Positions 1-9,829 of a DNA stretch of 64,000 nt are shown here, piece after piece. The DNA is from Cohnella fermenti. GTDB lineage: Bacteria; Bacillota; Bacilli; Paenibacillales; Paenibacillaceae. The stretch spans positions 1 to 64,000 of the forward strand of contig NZ_SSOB01000015.1 in assembly GCF_004801405.1 (NCBI RefSeq), in the 5' to 3' direction. The notes under the pieces are model-generated. The model had not been told where the DNA came from. It did not search any database and saw nothing but the letters and a program-made list of their open reading frames with translations. A program made the position numbers and the translations under genes. Position 1 is the stretch's first letter; each line of letters starts with the position of its first letter.

Positions 1-1
1 A

Positions 2-241
2 GAGGCGATTCTCTTGTTTCTTCGGCGACCCGAAATTCCGTTTGACAATAACCAGGCGGAACGCGATCTGCGGATGGTCAAGGTGAAACAGAAAGTCTCG
101 GGTGCGTTTCGAACGCAAGCGGGTGCCATCACGTTTGCGCGTTTACGGAGCGTCATCTCCACGTTGATTAAACAAAAACTCCCCGTTCTCTCCTCGCTAA
201 CCGACGCTTTTCGCGGCACACTTGTTATCCCCGGTACCTAA
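2..241 (+). CDS. IS66-family transposase, C-terminal fragment (5' end outside window)
   Basis: The reading frame is open from the window edge to the stop at 239-241, so only the last ~79 residues are visible. The segment [19 protein letters not shown] followed by [10 protein letters not shown] and an ISTLIKQK helix is the characteristic C-terminal end of IS66 TnpC transposases, where the DNNQAER(D/N) block carries the last acidic catalytic residue. Whether the element is intact cannot be judged. I see no IS66-like terminal inverted repeat downstream of the stop. Instead, a copy of the dispersed phased-palindrome repeat begins within about 5 bp and lacks its first unit, which suggests that the insertion or its decay cut into that repeat. 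The ATG at 14 is an internal methionine, not a start. Confidence 0.85.
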   Translation, partial: EAILLFLRRPEIPFDNNQAERDLRMVKVKQKVSGAFRTQAGAITFARLRSVISTLIKQKLPVLSSLTDAFRGTLVIPGT

Positions 242-245
242 GTAG

Positions 246-364
246 TAACGAAAAACCGCATACATGGCGGCAAACCTGGCTCAAACTGCCGATTGTATGC
301 GAAAAACCGTATAAAATGCCGCGATCCATTCAAAACCCGAGCCGCCGAATGCGAAAAATCACAT
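246..364 (+). repeat. Phased-palindrome element, copy A (three units, truncated)
   Basis: Three 16-nt imperfect palindromes start at 246, 297 and 349 (steps 51 and 52). The second and third read ATGCGAAAAACCGTAT and ATGCGAAAAATCACAT; the first is degenerate. The spacers align with those between units 2-3 and 3-4 of the copies at 21575 and 48268, including GTATGC before the middle unit and a TAAAATGCC-type sequence after it. Unit 1 would lie near 194, inside the transposase frame, and is absent. The rest of 242-486, between the convergent transposase and fnr genes, shows no gene. Confidence 0.8.
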
Positions 365-486
365 ACAATCGCATGAGGAATCGGCTCAAGGGCGGCGAAT
401 GGATCGACGAGCTTCGGATTCGGAGGCGTTCCCTAACTGGCCCCAATCGGCCTGCGGGCATTGCGGCGAGAGCTGCGCCTACCCGC

Positions 487-1251
487 TTAGAGCCGGCAAA
501 TCTCCACCGGGCATTGGTCGCACCGGCAGACGCCGCGAAGGTAGGGGATATCCTTGATGAGCAGATGCCCGTCCTTTACCGTGAGGACGTTGTCCTTCTT
601 CAGGTCCGCAAGCATCCGGTTCACGCACTCCCGCGTCGCTCCGATCATGTCGGCCATTTCTGCGTGGCTTATTTTCAGCGCGATGTAGGTGCCTTCCTTC
701 TCTTGAATCCCGTTCGTGTTGCACAGTCGAATAAGCAGCGAACAGAGCGCGCCGGACTTGCCGTACAGCATCAGGTCGCGGAACTTGGTCTGCGTCATCC
801 GATGCATGAGGCCCATCCACTTCATGAACTCGATCGCCAGATCCCCATGCTGCCACAGCAATACCTCCAGGTCCGCCATCTGCATGACGCCGATCTCCCC
901 ATCCTCCAGCACCTCCGCACTGAACGCGTGGACCGGGTTCGCGAACGGCTCGGGCTGTCCGTACAGATCGCCCTTCTGCAGCAGATAGAGCGTCATGCTG
1001 CGACCGGTGTCGGACGTCTTCGTGATGCGAATCCGGCCGCTGCGGACGAAGAGGAGCTTGTCGGCGGGGTCTCCCTCCCAGAAGAGAACGGTGCCCTTCT
1101 CGATCGGCTTGCGGTACATGATGCTCTGCAGCTTGGCGAAGCTGTCGGCCGAGAAGAACTGGGCGGTGCCGTTCACCCCGTCGCTGGAGATCGGCAGTCG
1201 GGCAGTCGGGTTCTGGTTATGGGAAGCCGCGTTGTGGGCGATCGCGCTCAT
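487..1251 (-). CDS. fnr: Fnr-type oxygen-sensing Crp/Fnr transcriptional regulator
   Basis: About 254 residues. An N-terminal cyclic-nucleotide-binding-like beta barrel (KGTVLFWEGDPADKLLFVRSG) is followed by a long dimer helix and a C-terminal winged helix-turn-helix (ISHAEMADMIGATRECVNRML). The last residues hold C-x-C-x-x-C-x(4)-C; the spacing C-x2-C-x4-C (Cys244, 247, 252) matches the C-terminal [4Fe-4S] cluster ligands of Bacillus-type Fnr, unlike the N-terminal cluster of E. coli FNR. It should activate anaerobic genes when the cluster is intact. The neighbouring adhE-pflB-pflA genes with an FNR-box promoter fit that role. I chose ATG at 1251 over GTG at 1260 because AAGGAG lies about 10 nt upstream of the ATG but only 1 nt from the GTG. 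Confidence 0.9.
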   Translation of the reverse strand: MSAIAHNAASHNQNPTARLPISSDGVNGTAQFFSADSFAKLQSIMYRKPIEKGTVLFWEGDPADKLLFVRSGRIRITKTSDTGRSMTLYLLQKGDLYGQPEPFANPVHAFSAEVLEDGEIGVMQMADLEVLLWQHGDLAIEFMKWMGLMHRMTQTKFRDLMLYGKSGALCSLLIRLCNTNGIQEKEGTYIALKISHAEMADMIGATRECVNRMLADLKKDNVLTVKDGHLLIKDIPYLRGVCRCDQCPVEICRL

Positions 1252-1514
1252 TCGATTCACGCTCCTTAACTCTTTATGATTCTATTCTACTGGAATGGAG
1301 AGGGTACGGTTATGAGGGAATCGACTGAAATCAACGGGGGGAAAACCCTGATTTATGCGCCAAGCGTCACGCGAATGACAAAAGTCACTGAATCGGGGGC
1401 CGTTCCGTCGTTAAATAGGGGTGTGTTCGCTCGATACAGGGAGGAAAGGAAGGCGGTTCGGATGAGGCGTTCAAGCGGTCTTGAGCTCCGAGGGAGGAAG
1501 AGGAGGGAGGCGCC

Positions 1515-2306
1515 ATGGTAAGCGGGATCATTCTGGCCGGCGGAGCGGGAGGAGGAATGAGGACAAGGAATCGGGCGCTGCTCCCTTACGAGGGAGAGCG
1601 GATTCTCGACAGGCAGATTCGCTTGATGAGCGAGCTGTGCCGGGAGATTGTCGTCGTGACGGGAGCGCCCAAGTCGTATCTCCCGGTCGTCTCGCCGCCG
1701 GTGCGCATCGTGTCCGACTATATGCCGGGAAGAGGCGCGCTGGGCGGACTGGCGGCGGGACTCTCCCTCGCCCAGCAGCGTTACGCATGGGTCGTCGGCA
1801 GCGACATGCCGAAGCTCTCCCCGGCGGCGGCACGGCTTATGCTGACAAGACTGTCCGACCACTTGGATGCGGTATGGCCGTCAGACGGGGACGGGCCGCA
1901 TCCGCTGCACGGGCTGTATGACTGCGAATGCGCGCCGCGCGTCGCCGCGATGGTCGAGGAGGGAAGGGCGTCGCTCGCCGATCTGCCGCGCCGCTTGAGG
2001 TGGGGAGAAGTGTCCGCAAGCGAATTCTCTCAGCATGGCATCTCGTTTGATTTTGTGGAGACGGTTCGCGGAACGAAGGCGCACGCGGGGCCGTTGGGCG
2101 GCGGCGCGGCTGCAGGCGCAACGGGAGGTGTATCGGGAGGAGCCACGGGAGGCTCGACGGAAGACATGGCGGAAAACATGACGGAAAACATGACGAGAGG
2201 CATGATGCAAGGCGCGGCGGAAGGAGCAACGGAAAGCATAACGGAAGGCATACCGCAAGGAATGGCGGAAATGTGGCGGGCGGAGACGCAATCGATCCGG
2301 GTGTGA
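1515..2306 (+). CDS. MobA-like molybdenum cofactor guanylyltransferase homologue with repetitive tail
   Basis: 263 residues. It starts SGIILAGGAGGGMRTRNRALLPYEG, the N-terminal nucleotide-binding loop of MobA/MobA-like NTP transferases, and has the second motif VVGSDMPKLSP, where the Asp binds the metal. In MobA these load GTP onto molybdopterin for enzymes such as nitrate reductase or formate dehydrogenase. Two features are odd. The usual R-M-G-x-x-K of the first loop is replaced, with Arg where the catalytic Lys is expected. After about residue 190 a low-complexity tail begins, with G-A-T-G-G runs and repeated MAENMTENMTRGM-like heptads that a standard ~200-residue MobA lacks. AGGAGGGAGG lies just upstream of the ATG. 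It is divergent from fnr and precedes adhE; its stop overlaps the FNR-like box. It may be a divergent or decaying enzyme. Confidence 0.65.
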   Translation: MVSGIILAGGAGGGMRTRNRALLPYEGERILDRQIRLMSELCREIVVVTGAPKSYLPVVSPPVRIVSDYMPGRGALGGLAAGLSLAQQRYAWVVGSDMPKLSPAAARLMLTRLSDHLDAVWPSDGDGPHPLHGLYDCECAPRVAAMVEEGRASLADLPRRLRWGEVSASEFSQHGISFDFVETVRGTKAHAGPLGGGAAAGATGGVSGGATGGSTEDMAENMTENMTRGMMQGAAEGATESITEGIPQGMAEMWRAETQSIRV

Positions 2307-2346
2307 TTCATGTCATAGTTGCGCAAGATGGCCTGGGAGTACGCTC
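2302..2346 (+). promoter_or_regulatory. Candidate FNR-activated (class II) promoter for adhE
   Basis: TGTGA at 2302-2306 and TCATA at 2313-2317 are separated by 6 nt and match the Crp/Fnr consensus TGTGA-N6-TCACA at 9 of 10 positions. TACGCT at 2341-2346 could be the -10, placing the start near 2352 and the box centre at about -42, the spacing of class II FNR activation. The leader to adhE would be about 150 nt. That stretch has GACAGAGAC-like short repeats and no gene. Confidence 0.5.
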
Positions 2347-2505
2347 AAGGCAGCAGCTCGGAACAGAGAGGCCGCAGACAGAGACATCGGAGACAGAGAC
2401 GCCGGACACTGAGAGAACGGCCGGGCTGGATAGGAACCGCTTCTGCGCCGCCGCGGGACGCCGAAGCCGCATTGACCAATTTGTTGTCCCTGGAGGGGAG
2501 AGACC

Positions 2506-5112
2506 ATGGCTGTCAAGGAGAGCTTGCCGCCCGTGAAGCGCACGGCGGCGGAGGAAGTCGAGGCTTTGGTAACGAGGGCAATGGCAGCAAGAGAAGCTTA
2601 TTTGTCGCTGAATCAGGAGCAAGTCGATTCCGTCATTCAGGCAATGGCGCTGGCGGGCGTAGAGAGGCACATGGAGCTGGCGAAGCTGGCGGTACAAGAG
2701 ACGGGACGCGGCGTGTACGAAGACAAGATCACGAAGAATCTGTTCGCAACGGAGTATATTTACCACAGCATCAAGTACGGCAAGACGGTCGGCGTCATCG
2801 AGGATAATCCCTACGAGAGCTATCAGGAGGTTGCCGAGCCGGTCGGCATCATCGCCGGCGTCACTCCGGTGACGAATCCGACGTCCACGACGATGTTCAA
2901 GTCGCTGATCGCGGCGAAGACGCGCAACCCGATCATCTTCGCATTCCATCCGTCGGCGCAGCATTCCAGCTCGGAGGCGGCGAAGACGCTGCGGGACGCG
3001 GCGGTGAAGGCGGGGGCGCCGGAGCATGGCATCCAGTGGATCGAGTCCCCGTCGGTCGAGGCGACGAATCTGCTCATGAATCACCCCGGCGTCGCACTAG
3101 TGCTGGCAACCGGCGGCTCCGCGATGGTGAAGGCGGCGTACAGCACCGGCAAGCCGGCGCTCGGCGTCGGGCCCGGCAACGTGCCGTGCTTCATCGAGAA
3201 GACGGCGGATCTGGAGCGGGCGGTGACCGACCTGATTCTGTCCAAGACGTTCGACAACGGCATGATCTGCGCGTCGGAGCAGGCGGTCATCGTCGAGGAG
3301 CCTGCGGACGCCCAAGTGCGCAAGCTGATGAAGAACAACGGCTGCTGCTTCCTGAACAAGGAGGAGACGGAGGCGGTGTCGCGGCTTGTCATCAACCCGG
3401 AGAAGTGCGCGGTCAACGCCGTGATCGTCGGCCAACCGGCCTTCAAGATCGCCGAGCTGGCGGGCGTCAAGGTGCCGGAAGGAACCAAGATTCTTGTTGC
3501 GGAGCTTACGGGAGTCGGGGACGCCTATCCGCTGTCCGCCGAGAAGCTGAGCCCGGTGCTCGCCTACTATAAGGTCAAGGACGCAGCAGAGGGCATCCAG
3601 CGGGCGGCCGAGGTCGTCGCTTACGGCGGGATGGGTCACTCGTCGGTTATTCACAGCCAGGACGAGGCCGTCATCCGGGCGTTCTCCGCCAGGCTGCAGA
3701 CCGGCCGGATCATCGTCAACGCTCCATCGACCCACGGCGCTATCGGCGACATTTACAATACGAATCTCCCTTCGCTCACGCTCGGATGCGGCTCCTACGG
3801 GCACAACTCGACGACGTCGAACGTGTCCGCGGTGAACCTCATCAATGTGAAAAGAGTGGCGAGACGAACGGTCAACATGCAGTGGTTCAAGGTTCCGCCG
3901 AAGGTGTACTTCGAGCGGGGCGCGACGCAGTACCTGGAGAAGATGCCGGACATCTCGCGGATTATGGTCGTCACCGACGCGATGATGGTGAAGCTCGGCT
4001 ACGTCGAGAAGCTTGAGTATTACTTGCGCAAGCGGAAGCTGCCGGTGCATCTCGAGGTATTCTCGGACGTCGAACCCGACCCTTCGACGGATACGGTCGA
4101 GCGGGGCACGGCGCTTATGGCGTCGTTCAAGCCGGACTGCATCATCGCGCTCGGCGGCGGCTCGCCGATGGATGCGGCGAAGGCGATGTGGCTGTTCTAC
4201 GAGTACCCGGAGACGAGCTTCGATTCGCTGAAGATGAAGTTCCTCGACATCCGCAAGCGCGTCTACAAGTACCCGCGGCTTGGCCGCAAGGCGAAGTTCG
4301 TCGCGATCCCGACGACGTCGGGCACCGGCTCGGAGGTGACCTCGTTCGCAGTCATCACCGACAAGAACAAGGGCAACACGAAGTATCCGCTCGCCGATTA
4401 CGAGCTGACGCCGGACGTGGCGATCATCGACCCGGAATTCGTCTACTCGCTGCCGAAGACGGCGGTCGCCGATACGGGTATGGACGTGCTGACGCACGCC
4501 ATCGAGGCTTACGTGTCGGTCATGGCGAACGACTACACGGACGGGCTGGCGCTGCAGGCGATCCGCCTCGTGTTCGAGCACCTCGAGAAGTCGTTCCACA
4601 CCGCCGATCCGTACGCCCGGGAGAAAATGCACAACGCCTCGACGATTGCGGGCATGGCTTTCGCGAATGCTTTTCTGGGGATCAATCACTCGCTTGCGCA
4701 TAAGTGGGGCGGCCAGTACCATACCGCTCACGGCCGGACGAATGCGATTCTGATGCCGCATGTTATCCGGTACAACGCGCAGAAGCCGACGAAGTTCGCG
4801 TCGTTCCCGAAGTACGGGCGCTTCGTCGCCGACCTTCGCTACGCGGAGATCGCCCGCATGCTCGGGCTGCCGGCGAAGACGACGGAGGAGGGCGTCGCGA
4901 GCCTGATCGCGGCGATCCGCAAGCTGAACGCGTCGCTCGGCATTCCCGAGAGGTTCGCCGACCTCGGCTTCGATCCGGCCGACTTCGAGGCGCGGGTCGA
5001 CGGGCTGGCCGACCGGGCGTTCGAGGACCAGTGCACGACGGCGAACCCGCGCATGCCGCTCGTGACCGAGCTGGCCGAGGTGTACCGGGACGCGTTCTAC
5101 GGGAGGTTCTAG
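2506..5112 (+). CDS. adhE: Bifunctional acetaldehyde-CoA / alcohol dehydrogenase AdhE
   Basis: 868 residues, the normal AdhE length. The N-terminal half is a CoA-acylating aldehyde dehydrogenase with its catalytic cysteine in MICASEQ (Cys255). A linker near residues 440-460 leads to an iron-dependent alcohol dehydrogenase with the NAD motif [12 protein letters not shown], the [13 protein letters not shown] signature and metal-ligand stretches [13 protein letters not shown] and [19 protein letters not shown]. The enzyme reduces acetyl-CoA to ethanol with two NADH in the cytoplasm, often as spirosomes. GGAGGGGAG precedes the ATG. It lies 41 nt upstream of pflB, so acetyl-CoA from formate-lyase feeds it directly. 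Regulation by Fnr is likely from the upstream box. Nothing suggests inactivation. Confidence 0.97.
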   Translation: MAVKESLPPVKRTAAEEVEALVTRAMAAREAYLSLNQEQVDSVIQAMALAGVERHMELAKLAVQETGRGVYEDKITKNLFATEYIYHSIKYGKTVGVIEDNPYESYQEVAEPVGIIAGVTPVTNPTSTTMFKSLIAAKTRNPIIFAFHPSAQHSSSEAAKTLRDAAVKAGAPEHGIQWIESPSVEATNLLMNHPGVALVLATGGSAMVKAAYSTGKPALGVGPGNVPCFIEKTADLERAVTDLILSKTFDNGMICASEQAVIVEEPADAQVRKLMKNNGCCFLNKEETEAVSRLVINPEKCAVNAVIVGQPAFKIAELAGVKVPEGTKILVAELTGVGDAYPLSAEKLSPVLAYYKVKDAAEGIQRAAEVVAYGGMGHSSVIHSQDEAVIRAFSARLQTGRIIVNAPSTHGAIGDIYNTNLPSLTLGCGSYGHNSTTSNVSAVNLINVKRVARRTVNMQWFKVPPKVYFERGATQYLEKMPDISRIMVVTDAMMVKLGYVEKLEYYLRKRKLPVHLEVFSDVEPDPSTDTVERGTALMASFKPDCIIALGGGSPMDAAKAMWLFYEYPETSFDSLKMKFLDIRKRVYKYPRLGRKAKFVAIPTTSGTGSEVTSFAVITDKNKGNTKYPLADYELTPDVAIIDPEFVYSLPKTAVADTGMDVLTHAIEAYVSVMANDYTDGLALQAIRLVFEHLEKSFHTADPYAREKMHNASTIAGMAFANAFLGINHSLAHKWGGQYHTAHGRTNAILMPHVIRYNAQKPTKFASFPKYGRFVADLRYAEIARMLGLPAKTTEEGVASLIAAIRKLNASLGIPERFADLGFDPADFEARVDGLADRAFEDQCTTANPRMPLVTELAEVYRDAFYGRF

Positions 5113-5153
5113 GCGTCCGAGGGCGGTAACACAATCGAAGGAGGATGGGCAGC

Positions 5154-7424
5154 ATGTCCAAGCTGGAGGATGAAGTGAGGCAAATTCTGACGGAGAGGAG
5201 TCCGTGGCGCGGATTCAAGGAAGGCGAGTGGCAGGAGAAGACCGATGTCGCCGGCTTCCTCGCCTTGAACGTGACTCCGTACGAGGGGGACGAGGGCTTC
5301 CTCGTTCCTCCGACGGAGGCGACGGAGGCGCTGTGGGCACAAATTCTCGAGCTGATGAAGCTGGAGCGGGACAATGGCGGGGTGCTTGATGTGGACGTGA
5401 ACACGGTGTCCACGATCACCTCCCACGGGCCGGGTTATATCGACCGCGACCTGGAGACGGTTGTCGGCTTGCAGACCGACGCGCCGCTGAAGCGCTCGAT
5501 TCAGCCGTACGGCGGCATCCGGATGGTCGTCGATGCGTGCGAGGCCTACGGCTACAAGCTGCCGGCGGAGATCGAGCGGCTGTTCACGGAGGTTCGGAAG
5601 ACGCATAACCAGGGCGTGTTCGACGCCTACACGACGGAGATGAGGAACGCCCGCAAGGCGGCGATCATTACCGGCCTGCCGGACGCGTACGGACGCGGGC
5701 GCATCATCGGAGACTACCGCCGGGTGGCGCTCTATGGCGTCGACAAGCTGATCGCGGAGAAGAAGCGGGACCTGATCGAGCTGGAGAACGGGGCGATGCT
5801 GGAGGATGCCATTCGGCTCCGGGAGGAGCTGTCCGAGCAGATCCGCTCTCTGCAGGAGCTGAAGCGGATGGCCGCTTCCTACGGCTTCGATATCTCCCGT
5901 CCGGCCGCGAGCGCCCGCGAGGCGGTGCAATGGGTCTACTTCGCTTACCTGGCGGCGATCAAGGAACAGAACGGGGCCGCGATGAGCCTGGGCCGCGTGT
6001 CCAGCTTCCTCGATATTTATATCGAGCGGGACATGAGCGAAGGGACGCTGACGGAGCGGGAGGCACAGGAGCTCGTCGACCACTTCGTGATGAAGCTGAG
6101 GCTGGTCAAGTTCCTCCGCACGCCGGACTACAACGAGCTGTTCAGCGGCGACCCGACCTGGGTGACCGAGTCGATCGGCGGCATGGGGCTTGACGGCCGA
6201 ACGCGCGTGACCCGCAACTCGTTCCGCTTCCTTCATACGCTGTACAACCTCGGCCCGGCGCCGGAGCCGAACCTGACGGTGCTCTGGTCGGAGATGCTGC
6301 CGGAAGCGTTCAAGCGATACTGTGCGAAGGTGTCGATCGAGACGAGCTCCATTCAGTACGAGAACGACGAGCTGATGCGTCCCGAATTCGGCGACGACTA
6401 CGGCATCGCCTGCTGCGTGTCCGCGATGCGGATCGGCAAGCAGATGCAGTTCTTCGGAGCGCGGGCCAACCTGGCGAAGGCGCTGCTGTACGCGATCAAC
6501 GGCGGCGTCGACGAGAAGCTCGGCATCCAGATCGGGCCGAAGCGGGAGCCGTTGCTGGCGGAGACGCTTGACTACGACGACGTAATGAAGCGGTACGACG
6601 AGGTGCTTGATTGGCTGGCGGGGCTGTACATCAACACGCTCAACGTCATTCACTACATGCACGACAAGTATTGCTACGAGCGCGTCGAGATGGCGCTGCA
6701 CGACCGCGAGATCGTGCGGACGATGGCGACGGGCATCGCGGGCCTGTCGGTCGTCGCCGACAGCCTGAGCGCGATCAAGTACGCCAAGGTGAAGCCGATC
6801 CGGGATGAGCAAGGAATCGCGACGGACTTCGAGATCGAAGGCGAATACCCGCAGTACGGCAACAACGACGATCGGGTCGACGCCATTGCCGTTGGACTCG
6901 CCGAGACCTTCATGGCGAAGCTGCGCAAGCACAAGACGTACCGCGGCTCGATTCCGACGCTGTCGGTGCTGACGATTACGTCGAACGTCGTCTACGGCAA
7001 GAAGACGGGCAGCACGCCGGACGGCCGCCATGCCGGCGAACCGTTCGCTCCGGGCGCGAACCCGATGCACGGTCGGGACCGCAAGGGAGCGCTCGCCTCG
7101 CTCGGCTCAGTCGCCAAGATCCCGTACGAGAGCTGCCGGGACGGCATCTCGAACACATTCTCGATCATTCCGAAGGCGCTCGGCCGGGAGGAAGCTGCGC
7201 GCAAGGACAATCTGGTGTCGCTGCTCGACGGCTACTCGGTCTGCGGCGGCCACCATCTGAACGTGAACGTGTTCAACCGCGAGCAACTGCTTGACGCGAT
7301 GGAGCATCCGGAGCAGTACCCGCAACTGACGATTCGCGTCTCCGGTTATGCGGTCAACTTTATCAAGCTGACGAGAGAGCAGCAGCTCGATGTCATCAAC
7401 CGAACGTTCCACGGCAGCATCTGA
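5154..7424 (+). CDS. pflB: Pyruvate formate-lyase
   Basis: 756 residues. The adjacent catalytic cysteines are in GIACCVSAM (Cys420-Cys421) and the glycyl-radical site is RVSGYAVNF (Gly731), close to E. coli positions 418/419 and 734. The enzyme converts pyruvate and CoA to acetyl-CoA and formate without oxygen. An ATG at 5145 directly abuts AAGGAGG (5138-5144) and cannot be used; ATG 5154, 9 nt after that site, is the start. It is followed by its activase and preceded by adhE, forming an anaerobic mixed-acid/ethanol module. No formate channel gene (focA) accompanies it in this window. Confidence 0.97.
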   Translation: MSKLEDEVRQILTERSPWRGFKEGEWQEKTDVAGFLALNVTPYEGDEGFLVPPTEATEALWAQILELMKLERDNGGVLDVDVNTVSTITSHGPGYIDRDLETVVGLQTDAPLKRSIQPYGGIRMVVDACEAYGYKLPAEIERLFTEVRKTHNQGVFDAYTTEMRNARKAAIITGLPDAYGRGRIIGDYRRVALYGVDKLIAEKKRDLIELENGAMLEDAIRLREELSEQIRSLQELKRMAASYGFDISRPAASAREAVQWVYFAYLAAIKEQNGAAMSLGRVSSFLDIYIERDMSEGTLTEREAQELVDHFVMKLRLVKFLRTPDYNELFSGDPTWVTESIGGMGLDGRTRVTRNSFRFLHTLYNLGPAPEPNLTVLWSEMLPEAFKRYCAKVSIETSSIQYENDELMRPEFGDDYGIACCVSAMRIGKQMQFFGARANLAKALLYAINGGVDEKLGIQIGPKREPLLAETLDYDDVMKRYDEVLDWLAGLYINTLNVIHYMHDKYCYERVEMALHDREIVRTMATGIAGLSVVADSLSAIKYAKVKPIRDEQGIATDFEIEGEYPQYGNNDDRVDAIAVGLAETFMAKLRKHKTYRGSIPTLSVLTITSNVVYGKKTGSTPDGRHAGEPFAPGANPMHGRDRKGALASLGSVAKIPYESCRDGISNTFSIIPKALGREEAARKDNLVSLLDGYSVCGGHHLNVNVFNREQLLDAMEHPEQYPQLTIRVSGYAVNFIKLTREQQLDVINRTFHGSI

Positions 7425-7535
7425 GGAGAAGTGGGCGGCGGCTCGTCGGCTGGCTAGGAAGAGGGGACGGGCGGTTTGGTGATCATGTCGACGCCGGCCG
7501 TCCTCGTACGGCAAGAGAGAGGAGCGTGACGAGCC

Positions 7536-8324
7536 ATGCATTCGAAGGGACGCATTCATTCGATGGATACGTTCGGCACCGTAGACGGCCCCGGCATTCG
7601 CTTCGTATTGTTTATGCAAGGCTGTGCTTTGCAATGCGGCTTCTGCCATAACCCCGATACGTGGAGCACGGACACCGGCAGGTGGATGAGCGTGGACGAG
7701 GTGCTGGCGGAGATCGAGCCCTACGTCCCCTACTACACCCGATCCGGCGGGGGCATCACCGTAACGGGGGGAGAGCCGACGCTGCAGGCGCCGTTCGTCG
7801 CCCGCCTGTTCCGCGAGTGCAAGGCGCGCTGGGGGCTGCACACCGCGCTCGATTCCTCCGGCTTCTGCGACCCGCGCCATGCGGAGGAGCTGATCGACGC
7901 GACCGATCTTGTCCTGCTCGATCTGAAGCTGATGGACCGCGAGCGGCATGCCGCCTTAACGAGCCAGCCGAACGATCGGATTCTGACGTTCGCCAAGCGG
8001 CTCGCCGCCCGCAAGCAAGAGGCATGGATTCGCCACGTGCTTATTCCGGGCGTAACCGACGGCTACGAGGACCTGACGCGTCTCGGCCGCTTCATCGGCG
8101 AGCTCGGCAACGTCTCCAAGGTCGAGCTGCTTCCGTATCACCGGATGGGCGTCTACAAGTGGGCGCAGCTCGGCAAGGACTATCCGCTCGAGGGAGTGCC
8201 GACGCCGGGCGACGACGAGATGCGCCGGGCGCGGGCAATCGTGAACGCGGCCCGCGAGCAGACCGGCAGCTCCGGCTCGGGACACTCAACCGAGAGCTGC
8301 CGGGCCGCCGCAGTTGAGTCGTGA
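7536..8324 (+). CDS. pflA: Pyruvate formate-lyase activating enzyme (radical SAM)
   Basis: 262 residues. The cluster motif C-x3-C-x2-C is CALQCGFC (Cys30, 34, 37), preceded by the typical DGPGIRFVLFMQG. The glycine-rich SAM-binding segment GGGITVTGGEPTLQ follows. It uses SAM and a [4Fe-4S] cluster to place the glycyl radical on PflB. A ribosome site (GAGAGGAG) lies upstream in a 111-nt gap after pflB. The gap shows no gene or clear terminator, so co-transcription with pflB is likely. Confidence 0.96.
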   Translation: MHSKGRIHSMDTFGTVDGPGIRFVLFMQGCALQCGFCHNPDTWSTDTGRWMSVDEVLAEIEPYVPYYTRSGGGITVTGGEPTLQAPFVARLFRECKARWGLHTALDSSGFCDPRHAEELIDATDLVLLDLKLMDRERHAALTSQPNDRILTFAKRLAARKQEAWIRHVLIPGVTDGYEDLTRLGRFIGELGNVSKVELLPYHRMGVYKWAQLGKDYPLEGVPTPGDDEMRRARAIVNAAREQTGSSGSGHSTESCRAAAVES

Positions 8325-8358
8325 GGACTCAAGGACGAGCAAGAGAGTAACCAGCCTG

Positions 8359-8430
8359 CCCGCATGGCCGAGATTCATCGGAATATCGCCCAAGAGCTCC
8401 CAACTGTCCGGACAACCATGCCCATGCGGG
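8359..8430. other. Distant inverted repeat in the pflA-Gfo/Idh intergenic region
   Basis: CCCGCATGG at 8359-8367 is repeated in inverse as CCATGCGGG at 8422-8430, giving a 9-bp stem around a 54-nt loop. There is no T-tract, so it is not a convincing terminator. Otherwise the 258-nt gap holds only a possible -10 (TATGAT, 8479) without a clear -35. Confidence 0.3.
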
Positions 8431-8582
8431 ATATAAATAGGGCTAAATCGAACATCGAATTCGCCTCCCGGTTTGCAGTATGATAACGGTGTAGCAACGC
8501 GGTGCGGTCGGGCGGCAAGTTCGGACGCCGGCAAGCAGCGACAGGCACCGTTACCTTATGAGCATCGGAGGCTTTCTTTATT

Positions 8583-9665
8583 ATGACAAGCGCAAGCGCT
8601 AACAAAATCCGCATCGGCCTGATCGGCGCGGGCAATATCGGCAACGTGCACCTGCAAGAATTCGGCAAGCTGCCTGCGGAATGCGAGATCGTCGCGATCA
8701 CGGACACGTTCCTTCCGCTGGCGGAGCAGCGCGCCGAGCAATACGGCATCGCGAGTGTCGCTCCTTCCCCGGAAGCGCTCATCGCCCGCGACGACATTGA
8801 CGCGGTCATCGTCGCCGTCCCGAACAAGGCTCACGCCCCGCTGGCGATTCTGGCGCTGGAGAGCGGCAAGCATGTTCTGCTTGAGAAGCCGATGGGCCTC
8901 AACTCCGAGGCGGCTAAGGATATCGTCCGCGCACAGCAGCGTTCCGGCAAAATCGTGATGGTAGCCCACCAGATGAGATGGGAATGGCTCCCTCTGCAGG
9001 TGAAGGCTCAGGTCGACCGCGGAGAGCTCGGCCGCATCTATACGGCGAAGACCGGCTGGTACCGCCGCAAGGGAATCCCGGGCTGGGGCACCTGGTTCAC
9101 CAAGTACGAAGAGTCCGGCGGCGGCCCGCTGATCGACATCGGCGTTCACATGCTCGATCTCGCCTTCCATCTCATGGGCGATCCGAAGCCGGTATCGGTC
9201 TACGGCTCGACCTATGCGGAATTCGGTCCGCAGAAGCGCGGCATCGGCAGTTGGGGCAAGCCGGACTGGAACGGCAAGTATGACGTCGAGGACCTGGCGA
9301 CGGCCATCATCAAGATGGAGGACGGCTCCTCGCTTACGCTCGAAGTGAGCTGGGCGGTTCACATGAACACGGACAGCGCTCCGTTCGTTCACCTCATGGG
9401 CACCGAGGGCGGCGCCTTCCTGCGCGGCAACGAAGGCAAGTTCCTGACGGAGCGCTTCGATCAGGCGGTCGACATCCCGATGTCCGCTCCGGAGCACGAC
9501 GAAGGCGGCCGCATCCGCCTGAGCCGTCACTTCCTCGAGTGCGTGCGCGAGGGCAAGGCGCCTTGGACCGCTGCGGAGACGGGCCTTCGCAGCAACCTGA
9601 TCATCGACGCCATCTACGAGTCGTCCCGCACCGGCAGCGAAGTCAAGCTGGACTGGAGCCTATAA
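8583..9665 (+). CDS. Gfo/Idh/MocA-family NAD(P)-dependent oxidoreductase
   Basis: 360 residues. The N-terminal Rossmann fold starts IGLIGAGNIGNVHL (GxGxxG), and the family EKP motif is LLEKPMGL near residue 100. The C-terminal alpha/beta domain has GGGPLIDIGVHMLDLAFHLMG, where the D-x-x-x-H pair is the usual catalytic region. Members oxidise or reduce sugars, inositols or related polyols; the substrate is not predictable here. GGAGG lies about 10 nt upstream of the ATG. The gene stands alone and is followed by a GC-rich hairpin, so it is probably monocistronic. Confidence 0.9.
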   Translation: MTSASANKIRIGLIGAGNIGNVHLQEFGKLPAECEIVAITDTFLPLAEQRAEQYGIASVAPSPEALIARDDIDAVIVAVPNKAHAPLAILALESGKHVLLEKPMGLNSEAAKDIVRAQQRSGKIVMVAHQMRWEWLPLQVKAQVDRGELGRIYTAKTGWYRRKGIPGWGTWFTKYEESGGGPLIDIGVHMLDLAFHLMGDPKPVSVYGSTYAEFGPQKRGIGSWGKPDWNGKYDVEDLATAIIKMEDGSSLTLEVSWAVHMNTDSAPFVHLMGTEGGAFLRGNEGKFLTERFDQAVDIPMSAPEHDEGGRIRLSRHFLECVREGKAPWTAAETGLRSNLIIDAIYESSRTGSEVKLDWSL

Positions 9666-9686
9666 TCTTTTTCCGACAAGTACAAG

Positions 9687-9723
9687 CAGCGCCGGAACAT
9701 CGTTGACGATGGTTCCGGCGCTG
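9687..9723 (+). terminator. Hairpin terminator after the Gfo/Idh gene
   Basis: AGCGCCGGAAC (9688-9698) pairs with GTTCCGGCGCT (9712-9722), and ATCGT/ACGAT continues the stem inward. The following tract (GTTCTAT) is only weakly T-rich. Confidence 0.55.
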
Positions 9724-9829
9724 TTCTATGCAAGAATGGGTGGGGTCAATGATTCCATCCGATAGAACAATTGCCGGACGATGACCGGACTGTTCGTGTC
9801 CGGCTTGAGGACGCCTCTCCCTCCATTTT

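Noticed and set aside
316..1269. Plus-strand open frame opposite fnr.
   Set aside because: It is the antisense shadow of fnr, with no ribosome site or recognisable domain.
1374..1389. AATGACAAAAGTCACT as an Fnr site between fnr and the MobA-like gene.
   Set aside because: Only 7 of 10 consensus positions match and no promoter elements lie at a suitable distance.
1276..1521. An 81-codon plus-strand frame between fnr and the MobA-like gene.
   Set aside because: No ribosome site; it overlaps the ribosome site and start of the MobA-like gene and has a random-looking basic composition.
3097..4761. Long minus-strand open frame opposite adhE; similar frames lie opposite pflB (5109-7070) and acnA (21850-24621, plus strand).
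   Set aside because: These are antisense shadows of GC-rich conserved genes, with Arg/His/Val-rich translations and no family signatures.
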